DNA of 64,000 nucleotides from Paenibacillus_F sp047238265. GTDB taxonomy: Bacteria; Bacillota; Bacilli; Paenibacillales; NBRC-103111. Positions 33,758 through 42,409 of this stretch are shown piece by piece; positions within the stretch are counted from its first letter, which is position 1; each line of letters starts with the position of its first letter. Under the pieces are notes generated by a model that searched no databases, was not told the DNA's origin, and was given only the letters and a program-made list of their open reading frames with translations. The stretch is from positions 3,410,001 through 3,474,000 of the forward strand of contig NZ_JBDFMM010000001.1 in NCBI RefSeq assembly GCF_047238265.1, read 5' to 3'. The translations under genes and the position numbers were made by a program.

Positions 33758-33788
33758 ACTTTACACTATCCCGTTACGTGAGGGTCAA
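33758..33788 (-). promoter_or_regulatory. MerR-type promoter of the TipAL-like regulator
   Basis: TTGACC (33783-33788) and TAAAGT (33758-33763) are 19 bases apart on the reverse strand. The spacer contains CTCACGTAACG, like known TipA/Mta operators. Confidence 0.65.
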
Positions 33789-35233
33789 TCCTGGTTTTCA
33801 CCTATTTCCATCTTCTCATCCAGCATCAGAATATCGCGGATTTCCTGTTCCGTCATCGTGGACACCGATTCTTCCCCCGGACGGATCACTTCCTCGATAA
33901 GCGTGCGCTTTCTCTGCTGAAGCTGGAACATTTTCTCCTCGACTGTGCCTTGGCTGACCAGGCGGATCACCTGCACCACTTTCTTCTGGCCCATCCGGTA
34001 GGCACGGTCCGCAGCCTGCTGTTCGACAGCCGGATTCCACCACAAATCGTACAAGATGACCGTATCCGCTCCCGTCAGATTAAGTCCGGTCCCTCCCGCT
34101 TTCAGCGAGATGAGGAACACTTCTTTCTCCCCTTCGTTAAAACGGCTGCATAGCTCGACCCGCTCGCTGCCCTTCGTTTTGCCGTCCAGGTAAAAATGCG
34201 GCACTCCTTCATAGCCGAGCTCGCGGGAAATAAGACCGAGCATTTCGGTGAACTGGGAGAAAATCAGCATCCGCTTGCCTGCGCTGCGGCATTCTTCGAC
34301 AATCTCCAGCAGCTGCTCGAACTTGGCCGAGCTTCCCTCGTAGCCGTCGACGAACAATGCGGGATGGCAGCAAATCTGGCGGAGCCGGGTCAAGCCGGCC
34401 AGGATGCGGATGCGGTTCTGCTGGAAGCTTTCTTCGTGAAGATGCTTGAGCGCTTCCTGCCGGAGCTTCGCCAGAAAAGCGGTATACAGCTTCTTCTGTT
34501 CCGGCAGAAGCTCCGATGCCTGCACGGTTTCGATTTTGTCCGGCAGTTCCTTGAGCACGTCGGTTTTCAGCCTCCGCAGCAGAAACGGCCTGGATCTCCG
34601 CGCTACCGCTTCCCGGGAAAGCTCGTTAAACGCCTGACGGGCCGGGAAAAGCCCCGGAAAGACCGCGTCGAAGATCGACCACAGCTCTTCGAGCTTGTTT
34701 TCTACCGGCGTGCCGGTTAGGGCGAAGCGGTAAGCCGCCCGGATTTGTTTAACGGCATGGGCAGTCTGCGTCGTGTAGTTTTTGAACATCTGCGCCTCGT
34801 CAAGGATGAGTGTATGGAACGATTCTTTTCCGTAAAGATCCGTGTCCCTCCTCAGCAGCGGGTAGGACGTTAGAATAACATCCGCCCTCGTTCCTTTGCG
34901 CAGTGCGCGGCTTCGCTGCGTCTTGGTCCCGTCGGCGATAACGACGCGGATTTCCGGCGCGAATTTTTCCAGCTCGTGAAGCCAGTTGTACACAAGGGAG
35001 GCCGGGGAAACGATCAGAGCGGGCAGCTTCTTTTTACGGATATCCGGCAGAACGGACACGAGAAAGGCAATGCTCTGAATCGTTTTGCCGAGTCCCATAT
35101 CGTCCGCCAGAATTCCGCCGAAACGGTAATGGGCCAGCGTTTTCATCCATTGGTAACCGAATTTCTGGTAATCCCTCAGTATGGGGGAAAGCCGCTCCGG
35201 CACCGGGAAATCCAGGTTGTCCGGATTCCGCAT
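33785..35233 (-). CDS. SNF2-family helicase, C-terminal ATPase part (separated by frameshift)
   Basis: This frame holds the whole SNF2 motor: GGILADDMGLGKTIQ (Walker A), LILDEAQMFKN (DEAQ box), ALTGTPVENKLEELWSIF, FSQFTEML, SLKAGGTGLNLTGAD, and the last motif AADRAYRMGQ. In relatives it is fused to the SWIM/helicase-associated part encoded just upstream. The reading frame actually continues upstream of the first Met as KEEVSVKLGKSFRRLLEN, which is expected protein. The Met at 35233 is therefore only the first in-frame start codon, with no good ribosome site. Role: remodelling of nucleic acid-protein complexes. Confidence 0.9.
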   Translation of the reverse strand: MRNPDNLDFPVPERLSPILRDYQKFGYQWMKTLAHYRFGGILADDMGLGKTIQSIAFLVSVLPDIRKKKLPALIVSPASLVYNWLHELEKFAPEIRVVIADGTKTQRSRALRKGTRADVILTSYPLLRRDTDLYGKESFHTLILDEAQMFKNYTTQTAHAVKQIRAAYRFALTGTPVENKLEELWSIFDAVFPGLFPARQAFNELSREAVARRSRPFLLRRLKTDVLKELPDKIETVQASELLPEQKKLYTAFLAKLRQEALKHLHEESFQQNRIRILAGLTRLRQICCHPALFVDGYEGSSAKFEQLLEIVEECRSAGKRMLIFSQFTEMLGLISRELGYEGVPHFYLDGKTKGSERVELCSRFNEGEKEVFLISLKAGGTGLNLTGADTVILYDLWWNPAVEQQAADRAYRMGQKKVVQVIRLVSQGTVEEKMFQLQQRKRTLIEEVIRPGEESVSTMTEQEIRDILMLDEKMEIGENQD

Positions 35234-35267
35234 ATTTTCCAGCAGACGCCGGAACGACTTGCCGAGT

Positions 35268-37136
35268 TTAACGGAGACTTCCTCTTTCCCGCGTGTCGGA
35301 CAAGTGCATGCCGCGGGTAACCGGCAGACGGAAGCCCGTATCCGTCATATCGCCTTTTCCGGCTCCGGCTTCGTTCATCAGCGCGATAATTTCCCGGAAC
35401 TCGGCGCTTTCCAGCGGCACAAGGGAGCCGCCCGGCAGCCGGTGATACTTTCGCTTTATCTGCATGGACCGGATCAGATCCCGGATTTCCGCTTCCGGCA
35501 GACCGAGCAGCTCGAATTTGAACTCAAGCCAGTCCGTACGCTCGTCCACTTCCACCGTGATTTGGGGCGGAAAGCCGGTGTACAGCCTTTCTTTTACGGC
35601 CGAGGTCGCATAAATATCCAGCATCCGCTCCAGCAGGGGAACGGTATGATAGAGGAAATCATATTCCGCTTCCTCGTCGTCCCAGAAATAACCGCCTTCC
35701 GTTTTGGCAAACGAGTTTTGTTCCATGAGGCGGATGATCGTTTCTTCTTTCTCGGTGTCCCGCATCACAATATAGTCGGTTCCCCGCTGCAGGCCGGCTT
35801 CCTCCAGCGGGTTCAGCACCACATTGCCGTAGTGGAATTCCAGACCCGCCAGCAGCCGGTCCCTGACCCGGTCCAGGTACAGCTTGGCCTTAAGCGGTGT
35901 CTGGTAAATCCGGTCCGACACGGAGGGGGCGATCCTGACCTGTCCGAGCTTCATCAGTCCGGGGACTACTTTCTCCATGAACGGCTCCATCTGGCCGGGC
36001 GTAATGGTAAGCCGGTTCCGGTGAGCCGTCTCCATGAGCCGCTTCAGCTCGGCAAGCCGTTTGCCGTGGTGATCGGGCAGCTTCATCAGCTCGCCTTCGT
36101 ACAGGACGATTCCGTATGCTTCCATAACCGTGATGCGGTCCAGCCCCTCTACGTCCATCCGGTAGCCGCCCGTTTCCGAGCGGTCAAAGTCAAACGAGAG
36201 CGGAAGCGGCTCTTCCGACATCCGGATGCCGTCGTAAACGCCTTCCGCAAGCTCCAGCTTGACCCCCGGCGCTTGAGTCAGCAGCGGCAGCAGGGATGTC
36301 CACGAAAACGGCGGAATGGGCAGCATCCGCTCCCCTCCCGGCAGCGCCTTCGCGGAAGAGCCGGGCGAATAGCCGGTCTCTCTGTACAAGTTTTCGTTCT
36401 GATAAATCTTGATCAGCTGCCGCAAAATCTGATCGTGCTCCTGCCGGAAACCGTGGAGATCCGGTTCATACGTGAACACCCTGGAAAATTCGTAAGCTTC
36501 CCTGCGGTCGAGCCGTTCCATGAAATCTCTTATTTTTTGTACGATATATAGCCGTTTCGGTCCGGTTTTCAGTTCGGCGGCGAACATGACTTTACGGAAT
36601 CCGTAGGTGATGGGCCGGATCACGATTTCCAGCTCCAGCATGTCCCGTTCATCCCGCGTGAACCGGGTACTCCCCGGCCGCCGGCTCCCCCCGAACAGTC
36701 CCAGCATGCTGCTCGTCAGTTCGGTGTCATAGGGGGACACTTCCCCCTCCTCGGCAGACTCAGCCGATCCCTTGGAAGCGGCCACGCTGTCAGCCGGGCT
36801 TTCGGAGGAACGGGCAAGCAGAGCCGCTCCGGGAAAGTCCTTGTCATTCCGGCTGGAATCAAGCAGCTTGAGCAGCACGGCCGCCGTATGCTTGCAGGGC
36901 TGTCTGAAAGAAGGAAGCGACGGGCATGTACATTCCGCGTCGATGCCGCCGCCGGACTGTACGGTCACTTTGACAACGTAGCTCTCGCGGTCGTCCACGG
37001 CCGCTTCCACACATTGCAAAACGGGGTCATGGTAGGTAAAAACAACTTTTCCGGAGCGGTTCAGCGCCTCTCCTTTATCGTAAGCGGTCCGGCCGCATAA
37101 CAGCTGGACCGCTTTGCGTGTCAATGCAGAACTCAT
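35268..37136 (-). CDS. SNF2-family helicase, N-terminal SWIM and helicase-associated part (frameshifted)
   Basis: The first 90 residues contain a SWIM zinc finger, ECTCPSLP...PCKHTAAVLLKLL. It is followed by a Ser/Glu linker and the bacterial SNF2 helicase-associated domain (about 230-600). The frame ends ...MHLSDTRERGSLR*, while the protein sense continues in the next frame (GKEEVSVKL) into the ATPase part. One extra base near 35276-35290, or two missing, would explain it. If restored, the protein would have about 1115 residues, the usual length. Confidence 0.88.
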   Translation of the reverse strand: MSSALTRKAVQLLCGRTAYDKGEALNRSGKVVFTYHDPVLQCVEAAVDDRESYVVKVTVQSGGGIDAECTCPSLPSFRQPCKHTAAVLLKLLDSSRNDKDFPGAALLARSSESPADSVAASKGSAESAEEGEVSPYDTELTSSMLGLFGGSRRPGSTRFTRDERDMLELEIVIRPITYGFRKVMFAAELKTGPKRLYIVQKIRDFMERLDRREAYEFSRVFTYEPDLHGFRQEHDQILRQLIKIYQNENLYRETGYSPGSSAKALPGGERMLPIPPFSWTSLLPLLTQAPGVKLELAEGVYDGIRMSEEPLPLSFDFDRSETGGYRMDVEGLDRITVMEAYGIVLYEGELMKLPDHHGKRLAELKRLMETAHRNRLTITPGQMEPFMEKVVPGLMKLGQVRIAPSVSDRIYQTPLKAKLYLDRVRDRLLAGLEFHYGNVVLNPLEEAGLQRGTDYIVMRDTEKEETIIRLMEQNSFAKTEGGYFWDDEEAEYDFLYHTVPLLERMLDIYATSAVKERLYTGFPPQITVEVDERTDWLEFKFELLGLPEAEIRDLIRSMQIKRKYHRLPGGSLVPLESAEFREIIALMNEAGAGKGDMTDTGFRLPVTRGMHLSDTRERGSLR

Positions 37137-37443
37137 CCGGCACTCCTTTCCGGCAAAAAAACCTCTCTATTTTTGTCCGTCCCGGTTCGGACGTCGCGTC
37201 CTCTTATGATACCAGAAAGAGCGGGAAAGAAAAGAAATAGCCTTCCCGAAGCTTCATACGCTTCGGAAAGGCTCTTTACAAGATTGCCGCGGCTCCCGTG
37301 CAAGCCATTGACCGCCATCATACGACGCTGAGTACCGCTCGCCGGGTGCTTAACGCAGTGTACGGAACTGAGGGTGGGCGGCACTCGCCGTTCACGCGGA
37401 CTGTTTTGCGGCCGGACGGGCCGGGCCGGCTGCCGCGAGAGAC

Positions 37444-39888
37444 TTACAGCTTGACCCGCTGCAGTCTCAGCGCGTTCAGCACGACGGACACCGAGCTGAG
37501 CGCCATGGCGGCGCCGGCGATCCACGGGGCGAGCAGGCCGAGCGCGGCGACCGGAATGCCGAGCGTGTTGTAGCCGAGCGCCCAGAACAGGTTCTGGCGG
37601 ATGTTGCCCATCGTTCTGCGGCTCATATAGATCGCGTCGGGAATCGAGTTGAGATCGCCGCGCATCAGGGTGACGTCCGCCGCCTCCATGGCGACATCCG
37701 TACCGGTGCCGATCGCCATGCCGATATCGGCCTGCGCCAGCGCCGGAGCGTCGTTGATGCCGTCGCCGACCATTGCCACCTTCTTGCCCAGGGCCTGAAG
37801 CTTCTTCACTTCCTCGGCCTTGCCTTCGGGAAGCACCTCGGCCCTTACCTGCTCGATCCCGACTTGACGGGCAATCGCCTGGGCGGTCCGCTCGTTGTCG
37901 CCGGTGATCATGATAACTTCGATGCCCATTGCCTTCAGGCGGGCAACGGCTTCTTTCGACGTTTCTTTGACCGTATCGGCGACCGCCACGAGTCCGCCGT
38001 AGCTGCGGTTAACCGCCACGAGCATCGCCGTTTTGCCTTCCTGCTCCAGCCGCGCCATCGTTTCGTCCGCGTGCCCGGCGTCCACCTCGTAGCGGCTCAT
38101 CAGCTTGCGCGTTCCCGCCAGAACTTCCACTCCGTCCACGACGGCACGGATGCCGAAGCCGGGAATGGCTTCAAACTCGGACGAAGCCGGTACCTGCACG
38201 CCCCTCGCCGCAATGCCGCTTACAATCGCTTCCGCCAGAGGGTGCTCCGAATTTTTTTCCGCGGCGCCCAGCAGCTCCAGGAACCGTTTCTCATCCATCG
38301 AAGCGGTCAACACGTCGGTAAGCTCCGGCTTGCCTTTCGTCACGGTTCCCGTTTTGTCCAGAATGATGGCGTCGATTCTATGCGTGGATTCCAGATGCTC
38401 TCCGCCTTTGAAAAGAATGCCGAGCTCCGCCGCACGTCCGGACCCCGCCATAATCGACGTCGGTGTCGCCAATCCTAGCGCGCATGGGCAGGCTATGACG
38501 AGGATCGCGATCGCTTTTTCCAATGCTCCCGCAAAATCACCCGGCGTCACCCAGAAATACCAGACTACAAACGCCGCAAGAGCGATACCGACGACGATCG
38601 GTACGAAAATGCCGGATATAACGTCAGCCACGCGCTGGATAGGCGCTTTGGAACCTTGAGCTTCCTCGACCACTTTAATAATCTGGGCCAGGGCGGTATC
38701 CTTGCCGACTTTGGTCGCCCGGATTCTCAGGCTGCCGTTTTTGTTGAGCGTCGCCCCAATGACCGGATCACCAGCTTTTTTGCCGACAGGCAGACTCTCG
38801 CCGGTCAGCATTGACTCATCCACCGAAGAGCTGCCTTCCAGCACTTCCCCGTCCACCGGTATTTTCTCGCCGGGTTTGACCAGCACGATATCGCCCGCGA
38901 TCACTTCTTCGACCGGTACCGCCGCTTCTTTTCCGTCCCGGATCACGAGCGCCGTTTTGGCCTGAAGCCCCATCAGCGATTTGATCGCTTCCGAGGTGCG
39001 GCCTTTAGCCAGCGACTCGAAAAGCTTACCGAGAAGAACGAGCGTAATCAGGACCGCACTCGTTTCGTAATACATTTCCGGCCCGTGGTGAACGTTTCCG
39101 CCGTGCCTTGCCCATTCCACGGTCAGATAGAGACTGTAGAAATAAGCCGCGGAAGTTCCGAGCGACACCAGCACATCCATGTTGGCGCTTTTGTTGCGCA
39201 GAGCTTTATAAGCTCCCGTATAGAACTGGCGCCCGATATAAAACTGTACCGGAGTGGCAAGGGCCAGCTGGAACCACGGGTTCATAAACAAGTCGGGCAG
39301 CCAGACCCATGACATGAAGGTGAAGTGACTGACCATCGACCAGAGCAGCGGCAGGGACAAAATCGCCGAAAGAATCAGCTTGCGCTTGTGCCGCTTAAGC
39401 TCCTCCTGCCTGTGTACCGCCGGGTCCCCCTGCTCCTGCTTGAGAAGCGCTTTGTAGCCGAGCTTCTCCACTTTGCGTTGCATATCGCCGGGAGTAACCT
39501 CTCCAGACTGATATTCGACATGAGCCGTTTCCAGCGCAAAGTTGACGGTCGCTGACGTGACGCCCGGCATTTTGCCGAGCCCTTTCTCGATCCGGTTGGC
39601 GCAGGCCGCGCACGTCATGCCTTCGAGTTGAAAGTCTACGGCTTCTTTCACGGTGCTGTAGCCCAGCTTGCTGATTTTTTCTTCCAGTTGATTCGTATTT
39701 ACCCGGGAAGGATCGTAAGTGACCGTCGCGCGTTCCAATGCGAAGTTTACATTAGCCGCCTGCACGCCTTCGATTTTGCTCAGCCCTTTCTCGATCCGGT
39801 TGGCGCAAGCCGCGCAGGTCATACCCGCTATCTGCATGTTGGCCTGTTTCGCCGCCTCTTCACCGGCCGCTTTCACATGTGCCGTCAT
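37444..39888 (-). CDS. copA: Copper-exporting P1B-type ATPase
   Basis: The 814-residue membrane pump has two N-terminal heavy-metal domains, each with GMTCAACANRI (about 22 and 90). It then has eight membrane spans, actuator motif TGES, the metal-translocating CPC in IACPCALG, phosphorylation motif DKTGT and GDGINDAPAL. The C-terminal MSS-type residues in spans 7-8 (YNTLGIP, SSVSVVLNALRL) fit Cu(I) specificity. It exports Cu(I) from the cytosol. GAGGTG lies eight bases before ATG. No copZ or csoR is adjacent. A G-rich operator lies in its promoter. Confidence 0.97.
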   Translation of the reverse strand: MTAHVKAAGEEAAKQANMQIAGMTCAACANRIEKGLSKIEGVQAANVNFALERATVTYDPSRVNTNQLEEKISKLGYSTVKEAVDFQLEGMTCAACANRIEKGLGKMPGVTSATVNFALETAHVEYQSGEVTPGDMQRKVEKLGYKALLKQEQGDPAVHRQEELKRHKRKLILSAILSLPLLWSMVSHFTFMSWVWLPDLFMNPWFQLALATPVQFYIGRQFYTGAYKALRNKSANMDVLVSLGTSAAYFYSLYLTVEWARHGGNVHHGPEMYYETSAVLITLVLLGKLFESLAKGRTSEAIKSLMGLQAKTALVIRDGKEAAVPVEEVIAGDIVLVKPGEKIPVDGEVLEGSSSVDESMLTGESLPVGKKAGDPVIGATLNKNGSLRIRATKVGKDTALAQIIKVVEEAQGSKAPIQRVADVISGIFVPIVVGIALAAFVVWYFWVTPGDFAGALEKAIAILVIACPCALGLATPTSIMAGSGRAAELGILFKGGEHLESTHRIDAIILDKTGTVTKGKPELTDVLTASMDEKRFLELLGAAEKNSEHPLAEAIVSGIAARGVQVPASSEFEAIPGFGIRAVVDGVEVLAGTRKLMSRYEVDAGHADETMARLEQEGKTAMLVAVNRSYGGLVAVADTVKETSKEAVARLKAMGIEVIMITGDNERTAQAIARQVGIEQVRAEVLPEGKAEEVKKLQALGKKVAMVGDGINDAPALAQADIGMAIGTGTDVAMEAADVTLMRGDLNSIPDAIYMSRRTMGNIRQNLFWALGYNTLGIPVAALGLLAPWIAGAAMALSSVSVVLNALRLQRVKL

Positions 39889-39968
39889 TTCGAAACACCT
39901 CTTTCCGCCTCAGTATCCGCTTGTTTTATAAGATGAGAAAAATACCTCTCCTTCATTCGGTTAATTAT

Positions 39969-39997
39969 AGTATACCCCCCTACCCTATATTTTGCAA
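39969..39997 (-). promoter_or_regulatory. copA promoter with G/C-run operator in the spacer
   Basis: TTGCAA (39992-39997) and TATACT (39969-39974) on the reverse strand are 17 bases apart. The spacer reads AATATAGGGTAGGGGGG. G-tracts flanked by TATA sequences are typical of CsoR-controlled copper promoters, although this site is not a perfect inverted repeat. Confidence 0.6.
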
Positions 39998-40142
39998 GAG
40001 CTGTACTTTAATTATTTCAATAAAGTAACAATCCTCCAGAATGTGCTCCTTAAGAAGGGCGGAAGGGTAAGAATACTTGAAGACATCGGAAGAACCAGAC
40101 AACAACATGTCGAACAGTCTGTATCGAAACGGAGTGATCGTA

Positions 40143-41402
40143 ATGAAGACGACGAATATTACCGTCAAAAAAACCGCCCTGCTCGCGCTTCTCACGGCGG
40201 TCTCCCTTACCGCCTGCAGCCCTGGCGGCACGGAGACGGCGGGGGCCCCCGCGGGAACCGGAGGAGCAGCGGCATCCGCCGCCGCGAGCCCGGCCCCCGC
40301 TCCCGGAACGGCCTCTCCGGACGGGGCGACGCCTGTCCCGGCGGCTAAACCCGCTCAGATCCAGACCCGGCTGGCCGATTTTCAGCTAATCTCGGAGACG
40401 GCGGGGTTCGCCTGGGGGGAAACGAACGGCTCCCTGCGGCTCTACCGCACGGATGACGGCGGGCGGAACTGGACCTTCCTGCAACCCTGGGACGACACGG
40501 TCAAAAGCGGAGCGCCTCTGGCGGGCGGTTCCCTCTACTTCCTCGACGCGCTGCACGGGTGGACGGCGGCTGCGGATGACGGCCGGAAGACTCTTACCGC
40601 TTATACGGCTGACGGCGGAAGGAGCTGGACCCGGGGCACGCTGGATAAGCCGACTAATGCCGCCGGCCTCTCCTTTGCCGATCCCCTTCACGGCTGGATG
40701 CTTACTTCCTCCGACGCGGCGATGGGCAAATCGGAGAAAACGTTGTACGGCACGGAGAACGGCGGCAAAGACTGGAAACCGCTGACGAGTGTTTCCATGG
40801 ACAAACCCGCGCCGGGAGCGCTCCCCTTGTCCGGTCATGCCTCCGGCATGACCTTTAGGGACACCGGAAACGGCTGGATCGCCCTCGCGGGCAATGAAGA
40901 AAAGCCCGTCTTATACCGCACGCGGGACGGAGGGAAAACGTGGAACAGCGTCCCCATGAAAGTTCCGCAGGAGCTGAACGGTTCATCGGTTACACTGGAC
41001 GGAGCACCCGTATTCTTCAAAGATGACCCCCGCAAAGGCTGGATTCCGGTACAGGTACTGAACGGCAGCACGGACAGCCGCGACGCATATATAACGGAAG
41101 ACGGAGGGGAAACTTGGACGTATAAACAGACCGGTATGCAGAACAATCTGGCTTTCGCGGACAGCCTTCACGGCTGGGGATTCAAGAATAAAGTTCTCCA
41201 TGCGACTGCCGATGGAGGCGTGAGCTGGAATCCGGTTCCTGCCGATCCGGTTTTGACGGATACGCTCAAGGCCGACCCGAACGTGATCCGGCTTGGGTTT
41301 GCAAGCCCTCAGACAGGCTGGCTGCTGCTCGGCTCGGAGGACGGCAAGAAGTCGAAGCTGCTCAAGACGTCCGATGCGGGCAAGCATTGGACGCTGTTGT
41401 AG
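40143..41402 (+). CDS. YCF48/BNR-type beta-propeller lipoprotein
   Basis: ATG 40143 has GGAGTGA a few bases upstream. The signal peptide ends in SLTAC (Cys25). An Ala/Pro/Gly-rich linker reaches to about residue 75. The rest is a propeller with at least five Asp-box-like repeats: RTDDGGRNW, TADGGRSW, GTENGGKDW, RTRDGGKTW, ITEDGGETW and TADGGVSW, each preceded by an LHGW- or NGW-type turn. YCF48-like proteins are assembly factors in photosynthetic bacteria. In Firmicutes the role is unknown. It is divergent from copA and ends at a bidirectional terminator. Confidence 0.88.
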   Translation: MKTTNITVKKTALLALLTAVSLTACSPGGTETAGAPAGTGGAAASAAASPAPAPGTASPDGATPVPAAKPAQIQTRLADFQLISETAGFAWGETNGSLRLYRTDDGGRNWTFLQPWDDTVKSGAPLAGGSLYFLDALHGWTAAADDGRKTLTAYTADGGRSWTRGTLDKPTNAAGLSFADPLHGWMLTSSDAAMGKSEKTLYGTENGGKDWKPLTSVSMDKPAPGALPLSGHASGMTFRDTGNGWIALAGNEEKPVLYRTRDGGKTWNSVPMKVPQELNGSSVTLDGAPVFFKDDPRKGWIPVQVLNGSTDSRDAYITEDGGETWTYKQTGMQNNLAFADSLHGWGFKNKVLHATADGGVSWNPVPADPVLTDTLKADPNVIRLGFASPQTGWLLLGSEDGKKSKLLKTSDAGKHWTLL

Positions 41403-41439
41403 CCTTCCCCCATAGCCTGCCGCTTTGCTGCCGGCACCA

Positions 41440-41477
41440 AAAAAAGCAATCCTTCCTTTAGGACGGGTTGCTTTTTT
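41440..41477. terminator. Bidirectional terminator
   Basis: AAAAAAGCAATCC/GGGTTGCTTTTTT arms lie between the convergent lipoprotein and AAA ATPase genes. Confidence 0.8.
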
Positions 41478-41482
41478 GGGAG

Positions 41483-42202
41483 TCAATCCAGCAGTTCCTG
41501 GAGATAGAACGAACGATTTTCCAGAAATCGGCGGGTAATCCGGTAATGGTCGGTTTCCTCATAGGAGATAAGGCGGACCGGCGAATCGTTGAAATTGTAA
41601 ATATCCGCTTGGGGGTAGCCCAGCAGAATGGGAGAATGCGTCGCAATGATAAGCTGCGACGTCTTGGCCAGCTCATGGATGATGCTCAGAAAAGCGAGCT
41701 GGCGGGCGGGAGATAACGCGGCCTCCGGCTCATCGAGGAGATAAATTCCCCTTCTCCCGAAACGGTTTTTGAATAAGGACAAGAAAGACTCGCCGTGGGA
41801 CTGCTCATGGAGCGACCTGCCGCCGTAAGCATCGTACGCCCTGAGGTCTTCCCGTGCCAGCTCGTCGATATGACTGGCGAAATTGTAGAACGACTCCGCC
41901 CGCAGAAAAAAGCCCTGATTCATCTTCGGCATCCAGGACAAGCGCAAATAGTCTCCCAGCTTAGCGTCCGACGAATCCAGCTTATACAAATTGTTCCGGC
42001 CGCCTCCGGCCGTATTGAACCCGCATTGGTAAGCGATCGCTTCCAGCAGGGTCGATTTGCCGGAGCCGTTCTCGCCGACGAAAAACGTGACGTTTTTATG
42101 GAATTTCAGCCGGTCAAGCTTGTCGATCGCGGGAATATGAAACGGATACTCGTGCGGATTCCGGATCTTGTCGTTCCGTTTGATCACTTCGTGCAGGTAC
42201 AT
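41483..42202 (-). CDS. ABC/RecF-like AAA ATPase, 239 aa
   Basis: Walker A is VGENGSGKST near residue 40, the ABC-like signature is SHGESFLSLF near 145, Walker B is IYLLDEPEAALSP, and ATHSP is the His switch. This is the compact single-domain AAA_21/RecF-like ATPase without coiled coil. Such proteins often have roles in DNA repair or phage defence when paired with a nuclease, but no partner gene is adjacent, so the role is open. ATG 42202 is preferred (AAAGGAG 12 bases upstream). The longer frame to 42361 crosses a hairpin. Confidence 0.85.
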   Translation of the reverse strand: MYLHEVIKRNDKIRNPHEYPFHIPAIDKLDRLKFHKNVTFFVGENGSGKSTLLEAIAYQCGFNTAGGGRNNLYKLDSSDAKLGDYLRLSWMPKMNQGFFLRAESFYNFASHIDELAREDLRAYDAYGGRSLHEQSHGESFLSLFKNRFGRRGIYLLDEPEAALSPARQLAFLSIIHELAKTSQLIIATHSPILLGYPQADIYNFNDSPVRLISYEETDHYRITRRFLENRSFYLQELLD

Positions 42203-42343
42203 CGATGCGCCCCGCTCCTTTAAGGATGAAATTGAAACGGTGTAGAGAAACATGCGCGCTGCTCGTCCGCCGCTTCTTAGCCAAAGGACTACTTCTCCTT
42301 CCGGCGCGCGATTCCCTTCCGTTTTACCCGGCAAAAAAAGAAA

Positions 42344-42374
42344 GAGCCGTGATTCCGTCATGAAATCACAGCTC
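42344..42374 (-). terminator. Intrinsic terminator of the alcohol dehydrogenase gene
   Basis: GAGCTGTGATT/AATCACGGCTC on the reverse strand is followed by TTTCTTTTTTT. Confidence 0.8.
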
Positions 42375-42409
42375 TTCTTCTTTTTCTCAACGGAATTTAT
42401 GAACGGCGG

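Noticed and set aside
35181..36551. 456-aa plus-strand ORF
   Set aside because: It is the mirror of the SNF2 SWIM part and lacks any known motif.
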